A stretch of 64,000 nt of DNA, taken from the NCBI GenBank assembly GCA_039814575.1, contig JBCCAY010000017.1:1-64000 (forward strand). Reading direction: 5' to 3'. Made by a program: the position numbers and the translations under genes. Numbering within the stretch: position 1 is the stretch's first letter; each line of letters begins with the position of its first letter. Under the pieces are notes generated by a model. That model did not search any database, was not told the DNA's origin, and was given only the letters and a program-made list of their open reading frames with translations. Origin of the DNA: MED-G105 sp039814575 (lineage in GTDB: Bacteria; Pseudomonadota; Alphaproteobacteria; Caulobacterales; Parvularculaceae). Shown here piece by piece: positions 7,152-16,785 of the stretch.

Positions 7152-9650
7152 ATGAAGAAATTGCGATTTGCGGATGTCTTTCCGTTAGCGATCAGCGTTT
7201 TTGCGGCGGCGATCGTCGCCTCGCCGAGTTTTGCATTCGATGAACCCGCCTCGGGCGCTAAGGCGTTTGAACAACTAGAACGCGAATGGCCGACGGCGAA
7301 TGTCTACCGCACGGCGTCGGGCGCGCCTGGTTCTCAATATTGGCAACAGGAAGCCGACTATAAAATTGACGTCTCGCTCGATGAAACGACGCGTCGGATC
7401 GAAGCTGAAGCCAGCATTACTTATACGAATAAGTCGCCTGACACCTTGCGGTATGTTTGGGTGCAGCTCGATCAAAACAGGTTCCGCGGTGATTCTCTAG
7501 CGCGCCTGTCCGAAACCGCGCCGCCGGCCGACCCGTCCGTTACAACCCCGGACATGCTCTCTTTCGCCGCGCTTCGGAAGCATCAGTCTCTATCCGAAAC
7601 GGAGCATGGGTTTGAAATTCTCTCCGTCAAAGGGGCGAAGGGCGAAGATATTCCTTATACGATCGTTGATACGATGATGCGCGTTGATTTGCCGGCGGCG
7701 TTAAAGCCGGGCGCCGCGGCGACGTTCTCGATCGGGTGGGTGCATAATATTGTTGAAGACGCCGCTGTCGGCGCCCGCGCCGGCTTTGAACGTTTTGACG
7801 ACGACACCTATCTTTATTCCCTCGCTCAATGGTTCCCGCGCATGGCTGCCTACACGGATTATGGCGGTTGGCTGCATAAGGCGTTCTTAGGGCGCGGCGA
7901 GTTTACGCTTGAGTTTGGCGATTATGATGTGGCGATTACGGTGCCGTCCGATCATGTGGTCGCGGCCACCGGCGTTTTACAAAACCCTGAAGCGGTGTTG
8001 ACTGCGGAGCAGCGCAGCCGTCTTGCCGAAGCCGCTGAAAAAGACCGCCCGATGTTCATTGTGACGCCGGAGGAAGCCGCCGCCAATGAGCGTGAAGGCG
8101 TCGACACGACGAAGACGTGGCGTTTTAAAGCCGAGAATGTTCGCGACTTCGCGTGGTCGAGTTCGCGAAAATACATCTGGGACGCGATGGGCTTTAAGCA
8201 GGATGATGAGAAGAACCCCAACGTTCTCGTCATGTCGTTCTATCCGAAAGAGGCCGAACCGATCTGGTCGAAATATTCAAGCCACGCCGTCGCCCATACG
8301 ATGGACGTCTATTCGCGCTTTTCGTTCCCGTACCCTTACCCTGTTGCGCAGTCCGTGAACGTTTGGGAGCGGGGCGGCATGGAATATCCCATGATCACCT
8401 TTAACGGTTATCGGCCCGCCAAGGAGAAAGAGGGAGAAGAACGGACCTATACGAGGGCTGTTAAGTACAATCTAATCGCCGTCATCATCCATGAGATTGG
8501 CCACATCTATTTTCCCATGATTGTGAACTCCGACGAGCGTCAATGGACATGGATGGATGAGGGCATCAACACGTTCTTGCAATATCTTGCTGAAATCGAG
8601 TGGGAAGAAAACCATCCGGATGCAGGATTTTCTGAAAGAACCAATATTCTTGATTTCATTTCGACCTATATGATGAGCGCTGATCAGGCGCCGATTATGA
8701 CCCAGTCGGACTCGATTCCGCAGTTTTTTCCAAACACCTACACGAAGCCGGCGTCCGCCCTTGTCGTGTTGCGAGAGACCGTTCTCGGACGGGAGCTTTT
8801 TGACTTCGCCTTTCGGGAATACGCCGAACGTTGGAAGTTCAAACGTCCGACGCCGTTTGATTTCTTCCGAACGATGGAAGATGCCTCCGGCGTCGATCTC
8901 GATTGGTTTTGGCGCGGATGGTTCTATTCAATCGATCATGTCGACCTCTCTATTGATGACGTTCGACCCTATAAGGTTGCGAGCTTAGACCCGGAGAAAG
9001 ACTTCCCCCTCGATCGCGCTGACGCTGAGCGCGACGAACCGGAGCCGCTCACCCAGAGCCGCAACCGCGCCGAAGGTCGAAAAACCTATGTGTCGCGCTT
9101 TCCGGAACTCGCCGACTTTTATAATGAAAACGACAAGTTCACGGTTTCAAACGCCGATCGCAACGCCTATTGGACGAAAATGAATGCGCCGGTCGATGAG
9201 GGCGGTTTGAAGGCGTGGGAACGCACGGTGCTCGAAAAAGCGCTCGAAAACGACGATTTCGTCTATTTTGTCGATTTCTCCAATAAGGGCGGCATCGTCA
9301 TGCCGATTCCACTAACTATAACGTATGCTGATGATAGCAATGACGAAATGCTGCTGCCCGCCGAGATTTGGCGGTATAATGCGAACCGCATCACGCGCAT
9401 GATGATCACGGAGAAAGAAGTTAAATCGATCGCAATCGATGACGCCCATCAGATCGCAGACGCGGACAGGCATAATAATCACTATCCTCGTCAATTAACG
9501 CCGTCTCGTCTGCAGCTTTTTAAATCGACCAGCGAGACGCGGGATCTCATGCGCGACATGATGGAAGAATTGCGTTCTGAGAAGAAAGGTGAACCTGAAA
9601 GCGGCGATTGGTCAGTGCCGTTACGACGCCCTGAGGAGACGTCCGAATGA
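7152..9650 (+). CDS. Exported M1-family zinc metallopeptidase
   Basis: An 832-residue protein with an N-terminal signal peptide (cleavage near PSFAFDE). The gluzincin zinc site is complete: HEIGH at 447-451 supplies His447, Glu448 and His451, and Glu470 in WMDEG is the third ligand at the expected distance. GGMEYP around 408-412 is the counterpart of the GAMEN substrate-binding motif. The N-terminal half is the beta-saddle domain of M1 enzymes. The C-terminal ~200 residues are charged and unlike classical aminopeptidase N. GGGGA lies upstream of the ATG. The stop overlaps the following DUF6702 gene by four bases, so the two form an operon. It is predicted to cleave peptides in the periplasm or at the cell surface. 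Confidence 0.93.
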   Translation: MKKLRFADVFPLAISVFAAAIVASPSFAFDEPASGAKAFEQLEREWPTANVYRTASGAPGSQYWQQEADYKIDVSLDETTRRIEAEASITYTNKSPDTLRYVWVQLDQNRFRGDSLARLSETAPPADPSVTTPDMLSFAALRKHQSLSETEHGFEILSVKGAKGEDIPYTIVDTMMRVDLPAALKPGAAATFSIGWVHNIVEDAAVGARAGFERFDDDTYLYSLAQWFPRMAAYTDYGGWLHKAFLGRGEFTLEFGDYDVAITVPSDHVVAATGVLQNPEAVLTAEQRSRLAEAAEKDRPMFIVTPEEAAANEREGVDTTKTWRFKAENVRDFAWSSSRKYIWDAMGFKQDDEKNPNVLVMSFYPKEAEPIWSKYSSHAVAHTMDVYSRFSFPYPYPVAQSVNVWERGGMEYPMITFNGYRPAKEKEGEERTYTRAVKYNLIAVIIHEIGHIYFPMIVNSDERQWTWMDEGINTFLQYLAEIEWEENHPDAGFSERTNILDFISTYMMSADQAPIMTQSDSIPQFFPNTYTKPASALVVLRETVLGRELFDFAFREYAERWKFKRPTPFDFFRTMEDASGVDLDWFWRGWFYSIDHVDLSIDDVRPYKVASLDPEKDFPLDRADAERDEPEPLTQSRNRAEGRKTYVSRFPELADFYNENDKFTVSNADRNAYWTKMNAPVDEGGLKAWERTVLEKALENDDFVYFVDFSNKGGIVMPIPLTITYADDSNDEMLLPAEIWRYNANRITRMMITEKEVKSIAIDDAHQIADADRHNNHYPRQLTPSRLQLFKSTSETRDLMRDMMEELRSEKKGEPESGDWSVPLRRPEETSE

Positions 9651-10174
9651 CGGTCGGGCGTCGGCGGGTGGCTTGCTTTATTGCTGCTTTTTTCGCGGTT
9701 TCAGCATTCTTTTCGTCTCCCCCGGTACGCGCCCATGTGGGGGCGTATGTGTTGACGACGATTGTATGGAACGCCGATAGTGGGACGCTTGAGGTGGTTC
9801 ACCGCATCCATACGCACCACGCCCAGGATGCCGCGTCGCTGCAATTAGGCGGTGGACCAGCGACGTTCGATGATCTGAAGAGCCTCGCGGCATTGGGGCT
9901 TTACACCGAAACACGATTCGCCATAGCGGCGTTGAACGAAGAGCCAATTCCCCTTGAGTTCATCGGCGCCGAACCTCAAGGGGACTATATTTTGGTTTAT
10001 CAAGAGGCTGCTTATGCGGATGAGCCAGCCGGCTTGAGAGTGAAAAATGATCTGCTGGCAGATGTTTTTCGAAACCAGGTAAATCAGGTCAATGTGTCAC
10101 TAAAAGGGCAGGCGCTCACGCTCACCTTTGGGAAAACAGCAAGAAACAAATTCCTCACAGCGACTGCAGATTAG
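9647..10174 (+). CDS. DUF6702-family exported protein
   Basis: A 175-residue protein with a signal peptide (hydrophobic core IAAFFAVSAFF, cleavage near VRAHVG). It shows the features of the DUF6702 family: a start of the mature protein around AHVGAYVLTTIVWN, an HRIHTHHAQDA segment rich in histidine, and a C-terminal beta-rich part. It starts inside the stop region of the M1 peptidase (ATGA overlap) and is therefore translationally coupled to it, a pairing also known from related marine alphaproteobacteria. The biochemical role is unknown. The histidine cluster could bind metal and perhaps serve the neighbouring zinc enzyme, but this is a guess. Confidence 0.8.
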   Translation: MTVGRRRVACFIAAFFAVSAFFSSPPVRAHVGAYVLTTIVWNADSGTLEVVHRIHTHHAQDAASLQLGGGPATFDDLKSLAALGLYTETRFAIAALNEEPIPLEFIGAEPQGDYILVYQEAAYADEPAGLRVKNDLLADVFRNQVNQVNVSLKGQALTLTFGKTARNKFLTATAD

Positions 10175-10261
10175 AGGGTTTCGTTCTCGTGCCAGTATTC
10201 CGCCGCCGAGATCATGACGCCTATAATTGACAGGTGCAAATCCGTGCCAACTTAAAAACTG

Positions 10262-11074
10262 TCATCCGTTTGCCTCGCTCAGTGAAAGATAGTCCCGCAG
10301 CGGAATACAAGGGCGGATATCGCGTGTTGGGATGTACTCCAATCCAACCAATCCCTGATAGTGAACCGCTTCGAGCGCATTAAAGATCTTCGAAAAGTCG
10401 AGGACGCCTTGTGATGGCTCATGACGTCCCGGAAAGTCAGCAAACTGAATATGCCCTAGCATTGGCGCGTATTCGTCAATGATCGCGACCGGGTTGATGT
10501 CCATTTTGAGAGAATGAAAAACGTCTAGCATCAGCTTAACGTCTGTGGCGCCGATCTCCTTGGCGAGGCGTGCAGCCTTCGCCGGCGTATCGATCATATA
10601 CCCTGGAAAGCTAAGTGAACTGATAGGCTCGATGATGAGCTGCATACCGAGCGGGCGGATCGTCTCCAGTGTCTTTGCGGCGTTCTCGCAGAGAACGCCC
10701 CATGCCGACGTCGCCGACTGGTCCGATCGTCCCAATCCGGAAAACAAATGTATATAGGGCGCGCTGAGACCTGCTGCGTAGTCGACAGCTTTTTTAAGCT
10801 CCTCGTCGAATAGCGCCGACGCCTCGTCGTTAACGGCGATTCCGGGCGCGCCTTTGCGATAGGCGTCCATGCCGTCGCCGACAGGAAACCCGACATTGAC
10901 GTGCTTTAGCCCGCTTGCCCCGAGGCGTTTGGGGTAATCGGCAGGAGCAAGAGACTGCGGGAAAGGGAATTCCACGGCGGAAAACCCTAATTCAAGCGCA
11001 ATATCAAGTCGTTTGCCCCACGCATGATCGCCTAGGACATAGCCAAGATGGATGGAAGCCGGCCATTTGGTCAT
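10262..11074 (-). CDS. Hydroxypyruvate isomerase-like TIM-barrel protein
   Basis: The 270-residue protein belongs to the xylose-isomerase-like TIM-barrel family. Family landmarks are IHLFSGLG, LIIEPISS with the metal-binding Glu, DVKLMLDVFHSLKM, HIQFADFPGRHEPSQG and GLVGLEYIPT. The ADxPGRHEP string is characteristic of the hydroxypyruvate isomerase branch (Hyi), which interconverts hydroxypyruvate and tartronate semialdehyde. Related sugar or polyol isomerases share it. The gene is the last of a four-gene minus-strand group with two serine hydrolases and an M24 protein, so its substrate may be a C3-C4 acid released by those enzymes. GGAAAAG precedes the ATG. The exact reaction is not proven. 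Confidence 0.8.
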   Translation of the reverse strand: MTKWPASIHLGYVLGDHAWGKRLDIALELGFSAVEFPFPQSLAPADYPKRLGASGLKHVNVGFPVGDGMDAYRKGAPGIAVNDEASALFDEELKKAVDYAAGLSAPYIHLFSGLGRSDQSATSAWGVLCENAAKTLETIRPLGMQLIIEPISSLSFPGYMIDTPAKAARLAKEIGATDVKLMLDVFHSLKMDINPVAIIDEYAPMLGHIQFADFPGRHEPSQGVLDFSKIFNALEAVHYQGLVGLEYIPTRDIRPCIPLRDYLSLSEANG

Positions 11075-11204
11075 TATAAGTCTTTTCCAGATAAATCAGT
11101 ATAATAATTAATTGAGCAGACGTGTTTTCACTGGGCGATTGAGTGCATTCGAAAACCTAAGTGCAGGCGCCACCGCGAGACCAGTTTTAAAGGCGACGTA
11201 ATCT

Positions 11205-12443
11205 CTACTTCTTTCCGTTTGCCTCTCGCATGCGCGTACGGTGGCGCGAAATCGTTCGCGCCACCGATTGAAACTCATGGCGCTCCCGGTTTTCATTGGG
11301 CGTGCCGAAATAGGCGATGGTTAATCGGTTCGCCGGCGAGATATAAAGGCCTTGGCCGCCCCATCCGGCTTTAAAGAAGTCGCCGTCGCTCCAAACTTTG
11401 TCCCATTGAAGGTTTTGATAGAGCGGCCGATCTTCAGCGGGTAGCTGGCCGCCATCGCCGGCTAAATGGACTGATTCCCGTCCGGAGTTTTGTATCTCGT
11501 CCACAAAAGACGGTAAAACGGGATTGTTTTCTACCGAAGACGGCGCCGCGAAGCATAAACCAAAGCGCGCAATGTCTCGCAGCCGCGCGCAGACGCCGCC
11601 ATCGCCTCCCGGGCCGCCATGGGGGGAGATTGCGCAACAAGCATCGGCTTCTGCGCCAATCGGGCGCCAAATTTCATGGGCGATGATATCCGTAAACGGC
11701 GCATCCCACAGCTCTTCCAGCATCCATGCAAGAATAAAGCTGTTGGCGGAGACATAAGAATAGGCTTCGCCGCTTGGTCGCAGCCGTTTAAGCGTCGGGA
11801 TGACATCGAAGATGGACGGCGCAGGGCCGCGGCCGAGCGTGCCCATGGCCGCTTCATAGCGCATATTGGCTGAATTAAGGTCCGTTGTGCCCCCTTCGTC
11901 CTCTTCAGAGCCTTCGATTCCAGCGCACATGTCGAGCAGGTCTCGAACGGGGACATCGCACCAATCGGATGCTGACAATGATGGAAGATAGGTCGCAATT
12001 GGCGCATCGAATTCAACAAGCCCGCGTTGCCGGGCGATCATTGTCAGAAGTCCGGTTATCGGTTTTGTTACGGACATGATGATATGCCGATCAGTATGGC
12101 TCATATTAGGATAGCGTTCGAAAAGAACGGTATCCTCCTCAAGAACAATGGCGGCGTTAAGACGTTTTTCCGCCGTTGCATAGTCGGAAAACGTCATTGT
12201 CCCGATATCGGTGTTGAAGGTCATCTCTTCCAACCAATTCGGACCGTTTTTTTCTGTAAGCGGACGCTCTTTCTCGCCGCTTGCAATCAGCGCTGTCGGC
12301 ATAAACTCTGAATAGTGTTTAAATATATAGTCTTGACGCGGACCGCCGGAGAATATGAAGCCTGCCCCCTCTTGCGCGAAAAAAGAGCGGATTTCCGCTA
12401 TTGAATGTAAATGGTTTTTCGGCTCCATACTTAAATAATCCAT
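11205..12443 (-). CDS. Beta-lactamase-fold serine hydrolase (6-aminohexanoate-dimer hydrolase-like)
   Basis: A 412-residue member of the class C beta-lactamase/penicillin-binding-like family. The active-site SxxK is Ser124-Val-Thr-Lys127 in MSVTKPITGLL. YSYVSANS further on matches the second motif of amide and ester hydrolases such as 6-aminohexanoate-dimer hydrolase and EstB. No signal peptide is present, so it should be cytoplasmic. The start at 12443 overlaps the end of the M24 gene by 13 bases; the next in-frame ATG (12428) would reduce the overlap. It probably cleaves an amide or ester rather than a beta-lactam. The cluster of hydrolases around it supports a catabolic role. Confidence 0.85.
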   Translation of the reverse strand: MDYLSMEPKNHLHSIAEIRSFFAQEGAGFIFSGGPRQDYIFKHYSEFMPTALIASGEKERPLTEKNGPNWLEEMTFNTDIGTMTFSDYATAEKRLNAAIVLEEDTVLFERYPNMSHTDRHIIMSVTKPITGLLTMIARQRGLVEFDAPIATYLPSLSASDWCDVPVRDLLDMCAGIEGSEEDEGGTTDLNSANMRYEAAMGTLGRGPAPSIFDVIPTLKRLRPSGEAYSYVSANSFILAWMLEELWDAPFTDIIAHEIWRPIGAEADACCAISPHGGPGGDGGVCARLRDIARFGLCFAAPSSVENNPVLPSFVDEIQNSGRESVHLAGDGGQLPAEDRPLYQNLQWDKVWSDGDFFKAGWGGQGLYISPANRLTIAYFGTPNENRERHEFQSVARTISRHRTRMREANGKK

Positions 12444-13639
12444 AGTTTGCGTTCCAACTGCGTCAATGCTTCCGCAGGCCCGTCTTTCTTGATGAGAAAT
12501 GTTTCGCTCGTCATCATCGCCCAACCGCCGACCGAGTCGAGCCAGAAACAGGGCACGGCGTGGAACGTTGAATTTGCCTCAAAAAGCGTTTCCTCGTCCG
12601 ACGTTAAACCGGCCGGAGCGTCAATCCAGCCTTGACCGGGCAAGCCAATGCCAATGGAGTAACCCATCCAGGGGCGGCTTCTGAAGCCGGCCTTTTCTAT
12701 TGGTGTGCGGAAGGTGCGAGTCGCTTCGCCTAGAGGGACGCCTGGTCTCGCCTTATTGAGGAGCGCCTCAATGCCTTCGAGGAGCGCGTCGCTCAAGCGC
12801 ATGACATCGTCGTGCGGTTTGCCTAAAACGGCTGAACGAACCAACGCTGCGTTATAGAAATGTCGACTGCCGCCAAGTTCAATATTGGTCAGCGCATTGC
12901 GTTCAAAAAGACCGTCTGTCCAAGGCATATGGATGGCGGGGATGCTGGCGCCGTTTGTAATTCCGGCGCCTTCGGGCATGCAGCCGCCAATGTCGCGGGT
13001 TCCTGTCACCATCGCGTGGTAAGCGACGCCGGCGACATCGCACTGGCGGGCGCTGTCATTAATGTTTGCAAGCGATACGGCCATGGCGTGATCAACGATC
13101 TTTGCGCCTTCGCGCATGCATTGAACTTCGGCCTCAGATTTAACGAATCGTAGCCATTCCACGAGCGTCGTTGCGTCGACGAGCGTGCAATCCGTGAGTT
13201 GGTCCATCAAGGATTGCATTTGCGCGTGCGAAAGCAACCGAGTTGCTTTTTCTATACCGACGGTTTTTCCCGACCATCCTTTCTCGTGAATGAAATCCAC
13301 GACGGCGCTCATCGCGTCTTTTGTTTTACGAGTCGCCTCGTCGACGAGAAAGTGATTGGCGAGATCTTCTGAGTAGCTAACAATATGCGATGTCGGTAAG
13401 TAACTCGATAGCCTTGCGGCCGGCATGTCCGTGTATTCTCTGCCGATCCAATAAGGCTTCTCTTCGTCAAGGGCGACAACGACAAATGTCGGGTGATAGT
13501 AAACCGAGTTTGCGAAGCCGGTCAGATAGTTCATGTTGGCCGCTTCGTTGATGATCAGAACATCAATGCCTTTTCGATCCATTGACGCTTTGACCGCGGC
13601 GTTCCGCTGTAAATATTCTTGTTCCGTGAATGCAGCCAT
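12431..13639 (-). CDS. M24-family (creatinase/ectoine hydrolase-like) hydrolase without metal ligands
   Basis: The protein (402 residues) has the two-domain pita-bread layout: a creatinase N-terminal domain (about 1-150) and a C-terminal M24 domain. The usual metal ligands are missing. The D...D pair is replaced by Glu and Ala in IELGGSRHFYNAALVR, and the later GHG/EPG motifs read MGYSIGIGLPGQGW and FHAVPCFW. Metal-free members such as creatinase, and ectoine-hydrolase-like proteins with GYxIG, share this pattern and cleave C-N bonds of small compounds. AAGG lies before the ATG at 13639; a GTG at 13648 is an alternative start. It overlaps the next serine-hydrolase gene, so the two are co-translated. 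The substrate is unknown. Confidence 0.82.
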   Translation of the reverse strand: MAAFTEQEYLQRNAAVKASMDRKGIDVLIINEAANMNYLTGFANSVYYHPTFVVVALDEEKPYWIGREYTDMPAARLSSYLPTSHIVSYSEDLANHFLVDEATRKTKDAMSAVVDFIHEKGWSGKTVGIEKATRLLSHAQMQSLMDQLTDCTLVDATTLVEWLRFVKSEAEVQCMREGAKIVDHAMAVSLANINDSARQCDVAGVAYHAMVTGTRDIGGCMPEGAGITNGASIPAIHMPWTDGLFERNALTNIELGGSRHFYNAALVRSAVLGKPHDDVMRLSDALLEGIEALLNKARPGVPLGEATRTFRTPIEKAGFRSRPWMGYSIGIGLPGQGWIDAPAGLTSDEETLFEANSTFHAVPCFWLDSVGGWAMMTSETFLIKKDGPAEALTQLERKLWII

Positions 13640-13698
13640 TTCTGCCACCTTAATCAGTTTGGGCGCGTTGATGCACCAATGCTTTTTTGTTTCGATGC

Positions 13699-15522
13699 TT
13701 AACGGGGCGTGTGATCTGATAAGTCAACACGGTGCATCCGAACGCCGCGTGCGTAGGCGGTGTTCAACACTAAACCGGATGCCATTTTGCGGTCATTGGC
13801 GTAGAGCGCCCGCGCGGAGAAGAAATCGCCGGTTTCAGGCGTCCCCATCAACAGCGTGTCCTTGGTTAAAGCGTTGACGGGCCAACGTCCGTTCGCGCTT
13901 CGGTCCGAGTTTCGAAACCGCCACGCCCCCGCCTTAGTCTGCTCAATCCAAAAAAGCGCGCGCCACGGCGCGCAATAGTATGCGCCCGCTAAATCCTCAA
14001 TATTTGAGGCTCGTATGGGGGCGGTCCTAACGAATAGCGTTGGTTTGTTGAAACCATGTCCTTCAACCATCAAACCTTGATCCGTAAGGGTAGCTTTTGC
14101 TGTGTCTCCGCCAACCACTACGGAGAAATTTGAAGCGTCAATCGGGCGTAGGCTGAAGTCTACGCCCAAAAAGGAATGTCTTAACACGCCGTCGTCGTCA
14201 TTATAGGCGGCTATCACGCAGCCGTTTTCTCGTTCCAAGAAAAAATGCTTCAGCGCTTTCTTGGTTTCTCGTGTTCTTTCGTTGAGCCATGCGGCATTCA
14301 GTTTCCAGTACCGTTCGCGACGTTTGTCCTCTCGGAATTCTGAAGAGGCATCGGTGGGCGAAATGTCGACTTTGCTTTTTTCGACCGTGTTTATCACTGT
14401 CTCAAGAGCTGTCTCGGCAATGGTGTGGGCGCTAAATCTTTTCCGTTCGTTCGTCATAATAACGAGTGATAGATCTAGCGCTGGCGTGTACGAATAATGA
14501 TTGCCGACATACCCCTCATGGCTGATCACACGAAATCCGCGATGCCATTTCTTGCGAACGCCATAGCCGTATCTGGACTCTGGAAAGTTCTGAAGCATTT
14601 CGGGTTCCGCCAGACGCTTGAGAGACGTCGGCCCGGTCATCTTTCGCGCTGATGCGTCGACCCACTTCAAGAGGTCGCGCGGCGTTGTTGAAATGATGCC
14701 CGAGGCATGTCCGTAAGTAAACGGATTTTCCGTTTCTATCCAAGGGGCGTCATGTCCGCCTTCGTGGCCACCTTCACTACTGTAGGCCGTCGCTGATCGT
14801 TCCGGTAAGCTCCAAAAATGGTTCTGTTTCGGGGCTTTCGTGCGCTTTAGTCCCAATGGTTGGGCGATATATTGTTGTAAAAGTTCGGGAAACGTTTTTT
14901 GCGTCACTCGCTCTAAGATAATGTCCAGCAACATATACGAGACGTCTTCATATCTTATCTTTGTCGTTCCTGGTTCGAACATTGTCGTTGGTTGGGCGGT
15001 GACGAAGTCGAGCATTTCCGCCTTCGTCATACCTGTTCCAAAGGCTCCATAAGCGACGCCGGACATCACGAGACCGTCGGCGTACTCCCACAACCCGGTG
15101 CGCATTGATAAGACATGCCACAGCCGGACTGGAGGATTATACAAAGGAAACTCATCTATATACTCATTAACAGGCGCTTCTAGAGATAAAAGTCCTTCAT
15201 TACACAAATAAAGCGCGATCTGCGCGGCGAACGATTTGGCGATCGACGCGGTCCAATATGATGTGTCCGGCGTCCATTTGATGTTCCATTCGCGGTTGGC
15301 GTCGCCATAGGCGCCAGAAAAAATTAGCGAGTCGCCAAGCTGAGCCAGCACCACGCCGCCCGTTGTGTAGTCTTCATTAGGCGTTGGAAAAAAAGCCGCC
15401 ATTGCGTCCGACAAGGCGTTCCAGCCGGGTTCGGCGTGGCTCCTGCTCGCATTTGCGTCAGATATCGCCGCGGCTGAAAGGGCGCCGCCCGCGACGAGCA
15501 AATGTCGTCGGTCTATTTTCAT
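13699..15522 (-). CDS. Exported beta-lactamase-fold serine hydrolase, probable Tat substrate
   Basis: The 607-residue product begins MKIDRRHLLVAGGALSAAAI, a twin-arginine-type signal, with cleavage expected before residue 30. Residues ~35-380 form the serine beta-lactamase/transpeptidase fold, with SxxK at Ser93-Ile-Ala-Lys96. A YEDVSYMLL segment stands in the YxN region and HEGYVGNHYSY near the KTG/HxG position. The C-terminal ~200 residues are a beta-rich extension seen in many D-aminopeptidase or esterase relatives. AGGAG lies just before the ATG. It is the first gene of the minus-strand hydrolase group and the only exported one. It may process the compound outside the cytoplasm before import. 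Confidence 0.85.
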   Translation of the reverse strand: MKIDRRHLLVAGGALSAAAISDANASRSHAEPGWNALSDAMAAFFPTPNEDYTTGGVVLAQLGDSLIFSGAYGDANREWNIKWTPDTSYWTASIAKSFAAQIALYLCNEGLLSLEAPVNEYIDEFPLYNPPVRLWHVLSMRTGLWEYADGLVMSGVAYGAFGTGMTKAEMLDFVTAQPTTMFEPGTTKIRYEDVSYMLLDIILERVTQKTFPELLQQYIAQPLGLKRTKAPKQNHFWSLPERSATAYSSEGGHEGGHDAPWIETENPFTYGHASGIISTTPRDLLKWVDASARKMTGPTSLKRLAEPEMLQNFPESRYGYGVRKKWHRGFRVISHEGYVGNHYSYTPALDLSLVIMTNERKRFSAHTIAETALETVINTVEKSKVDISPTDASSEFREDKRRERYWKLNAAWLNERTRETKKALKHFFLERENGCVIAAYNDDDGVLRHSFLGVDFSLRPIDASNFSVVVGGDTAKATLTDQGLMVEGHGFNKPTLFVRTAPIRASNIEDLAGAYYCAPWRALFWIEQTKAGAWRFRNSDRSANGRWPVNALTKDTLLMGTPETGDFFSARALYANDRKMASGLVLNTAYARGVRMHRVDLSDHTPR

Positions 15523-15916
15523 TGCGCTCTCCTGATATTCTATAGCATAATAGGGGTGAGCCTTGCTGACCGCAATATGGCCCCCGATGGATCAGGTAAA
15601 ATAATAACTCGCAGGAGTCCCAGACCTTAATCCTTGTTCAAACACGATGACGAAAGAAAAAGCTATAGGAAAAAGTGTTGATCCTACAGGTGCGGTCATC
15701 TGGTCGTGTCGGTTCGAATCGCGGTCAAAAGTGATGTAAAGCCATGATTATGCAACCATATCGATTTCAGCTGGTTGCTCTGATTAGGCTTGTCTTGCGT
15801 GCGGCAGTATCTTAGGCCGCCTTGGTGAGGGGGTCGCTTTTTTCCAAAGCCCGGAATAAACCAGACCGATCAAAGCAAACAACGCCCTAGAAAACTGGCA
15901 TATCGCTAAATTGGCA
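15523..15916. other. Divergent intergenic region between the hydrolase group and gntR
   Basis: About 394 bases separate the start of the exported serine hydrolase (minus strand) from the GntR gene (plus strand). The region should hold both promoters and probably the GntR operator, but no clear inverted repeat of the TGGT...ACCA type and no convincing -35/-10 pair could be picked out by eye. No ORF, tRNA or repeat element was recognised in it. Confidence 0.5.
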
Positions 15917-16654
15917 ATGAGAACGAACACCAAGAACGCCACCGGGAAGAAATCGCCAAGTGCGAAAGCGTCAAGTGGAAAATCACAAGACGCGCCGGAT
16001 CGAAAATTTCAGAATGTCCAAGACCAGGCGTACCAAGCGATCCGGTCAGCCTTGTTAGCCGGTCGGTACTATCCAGGCGATAAGCTATCGATACGTCAGA
16101 TCGCCTTTTCCCTAGGCTTAAGCGATACGCCGGTGCGCGAATCCCTACTTCGCCTTGCGGCTGAGGGCGTCATCTCCATGGAGCCCTACCGGTCGGCCCG
16201 CGTGCCGCTGCTTGACACGACGGAAATCAAAGAGCTTTGGATGATCCGGCAATTGCTCGAAGGCAGAGCGGCGGCAGAAGCAGCGACGGCGTCGACGAAA
16301 GACGACATGACCGAACTGACGGGCATCGAGCTGCAATTGGATCGGGCGCGCAAGGCCGGGGACAGTGAGAGTATCGCATCCCTTAATTCAACGTTTCACC
16401 TAAGTCTTTATCGCGCGTCGCGGTTAAACCGTCTTTGTACAGAGATCGAACGTCTTTGGCTATGCGCCGCACCGGTTATGCGATTGCAGATGCAAAACCG
16501 ACGTCTTGGCGGCGAGGAGGGGCAGGGTCGGCATGCGACTATTCTGAAAGCGTTGCGCGCGCGCGACGCCGCGGGTTTAGAGGCTGCTGTGGTGAACGAT
16601 ATCGAACTGGCCGGTGAGACGATTTTCGATGCGCTCTCCCAAATCGAAGCCTAA
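15917..16654 (+). CDS. GntR-family (FadR/FCD) transcriptional regulator
   Basis: The 245-residue protein opens with ~30 residues rich in lysine, alanine and serine. A winged helix follows (about 35-100) with AYQAIRSALLAGRYYPGDKLS and GLSDTPVRESLLRLAAEGVI, the GntR hallmark. An all-helical FCD ligand-binding domain (about 110-240) includes the metal-type histidine region STFHLSLYRAS and GRHATILKALRARD. Regulators of this group usually bind an organic acid and repress neighbouring catabolic genes. It lies directly upstream of a beta-keto acid cleavage enzyme and divergent from the hydrolase group, so it may control both. A TTG at 15911 could serve as an alternative start. No good ribosome-binding site is visible. 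Confidence 0.9.
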   Translation: MRTNTKNATGKKSPSAKASSGKSQDAPDRKFQNVQDQAYQAIRSALLAGRYYPGDKLSIRQIAFSLGLSDTPVRESLLRLAAEGVISMEPYRSARVPLLDTTEIKELWMIRQLLEGRAAAEAATASTKDDMTELTGIELQLDRARKAGDSESIASLNSTFHLSLYRASRLNRLCTEIERLWLCAAPVMRLQMQNRRLGGEEGQGRHATILKALRARDAAGLEAAVVNDIELAGETIFDALSQIEA

Positions 16655-16785
16655 TCTGACGACACGCACCATTGAACAAATACTGTCCTTGTTTTACCTA
16701 ACAGCGCTAATTCTCAACGTTCTTTAGCTCTCATGGGGCGAGTTGGCGTTGCGTCCAGAACCAGAAAGTTAAAGGTAAAATTCTT

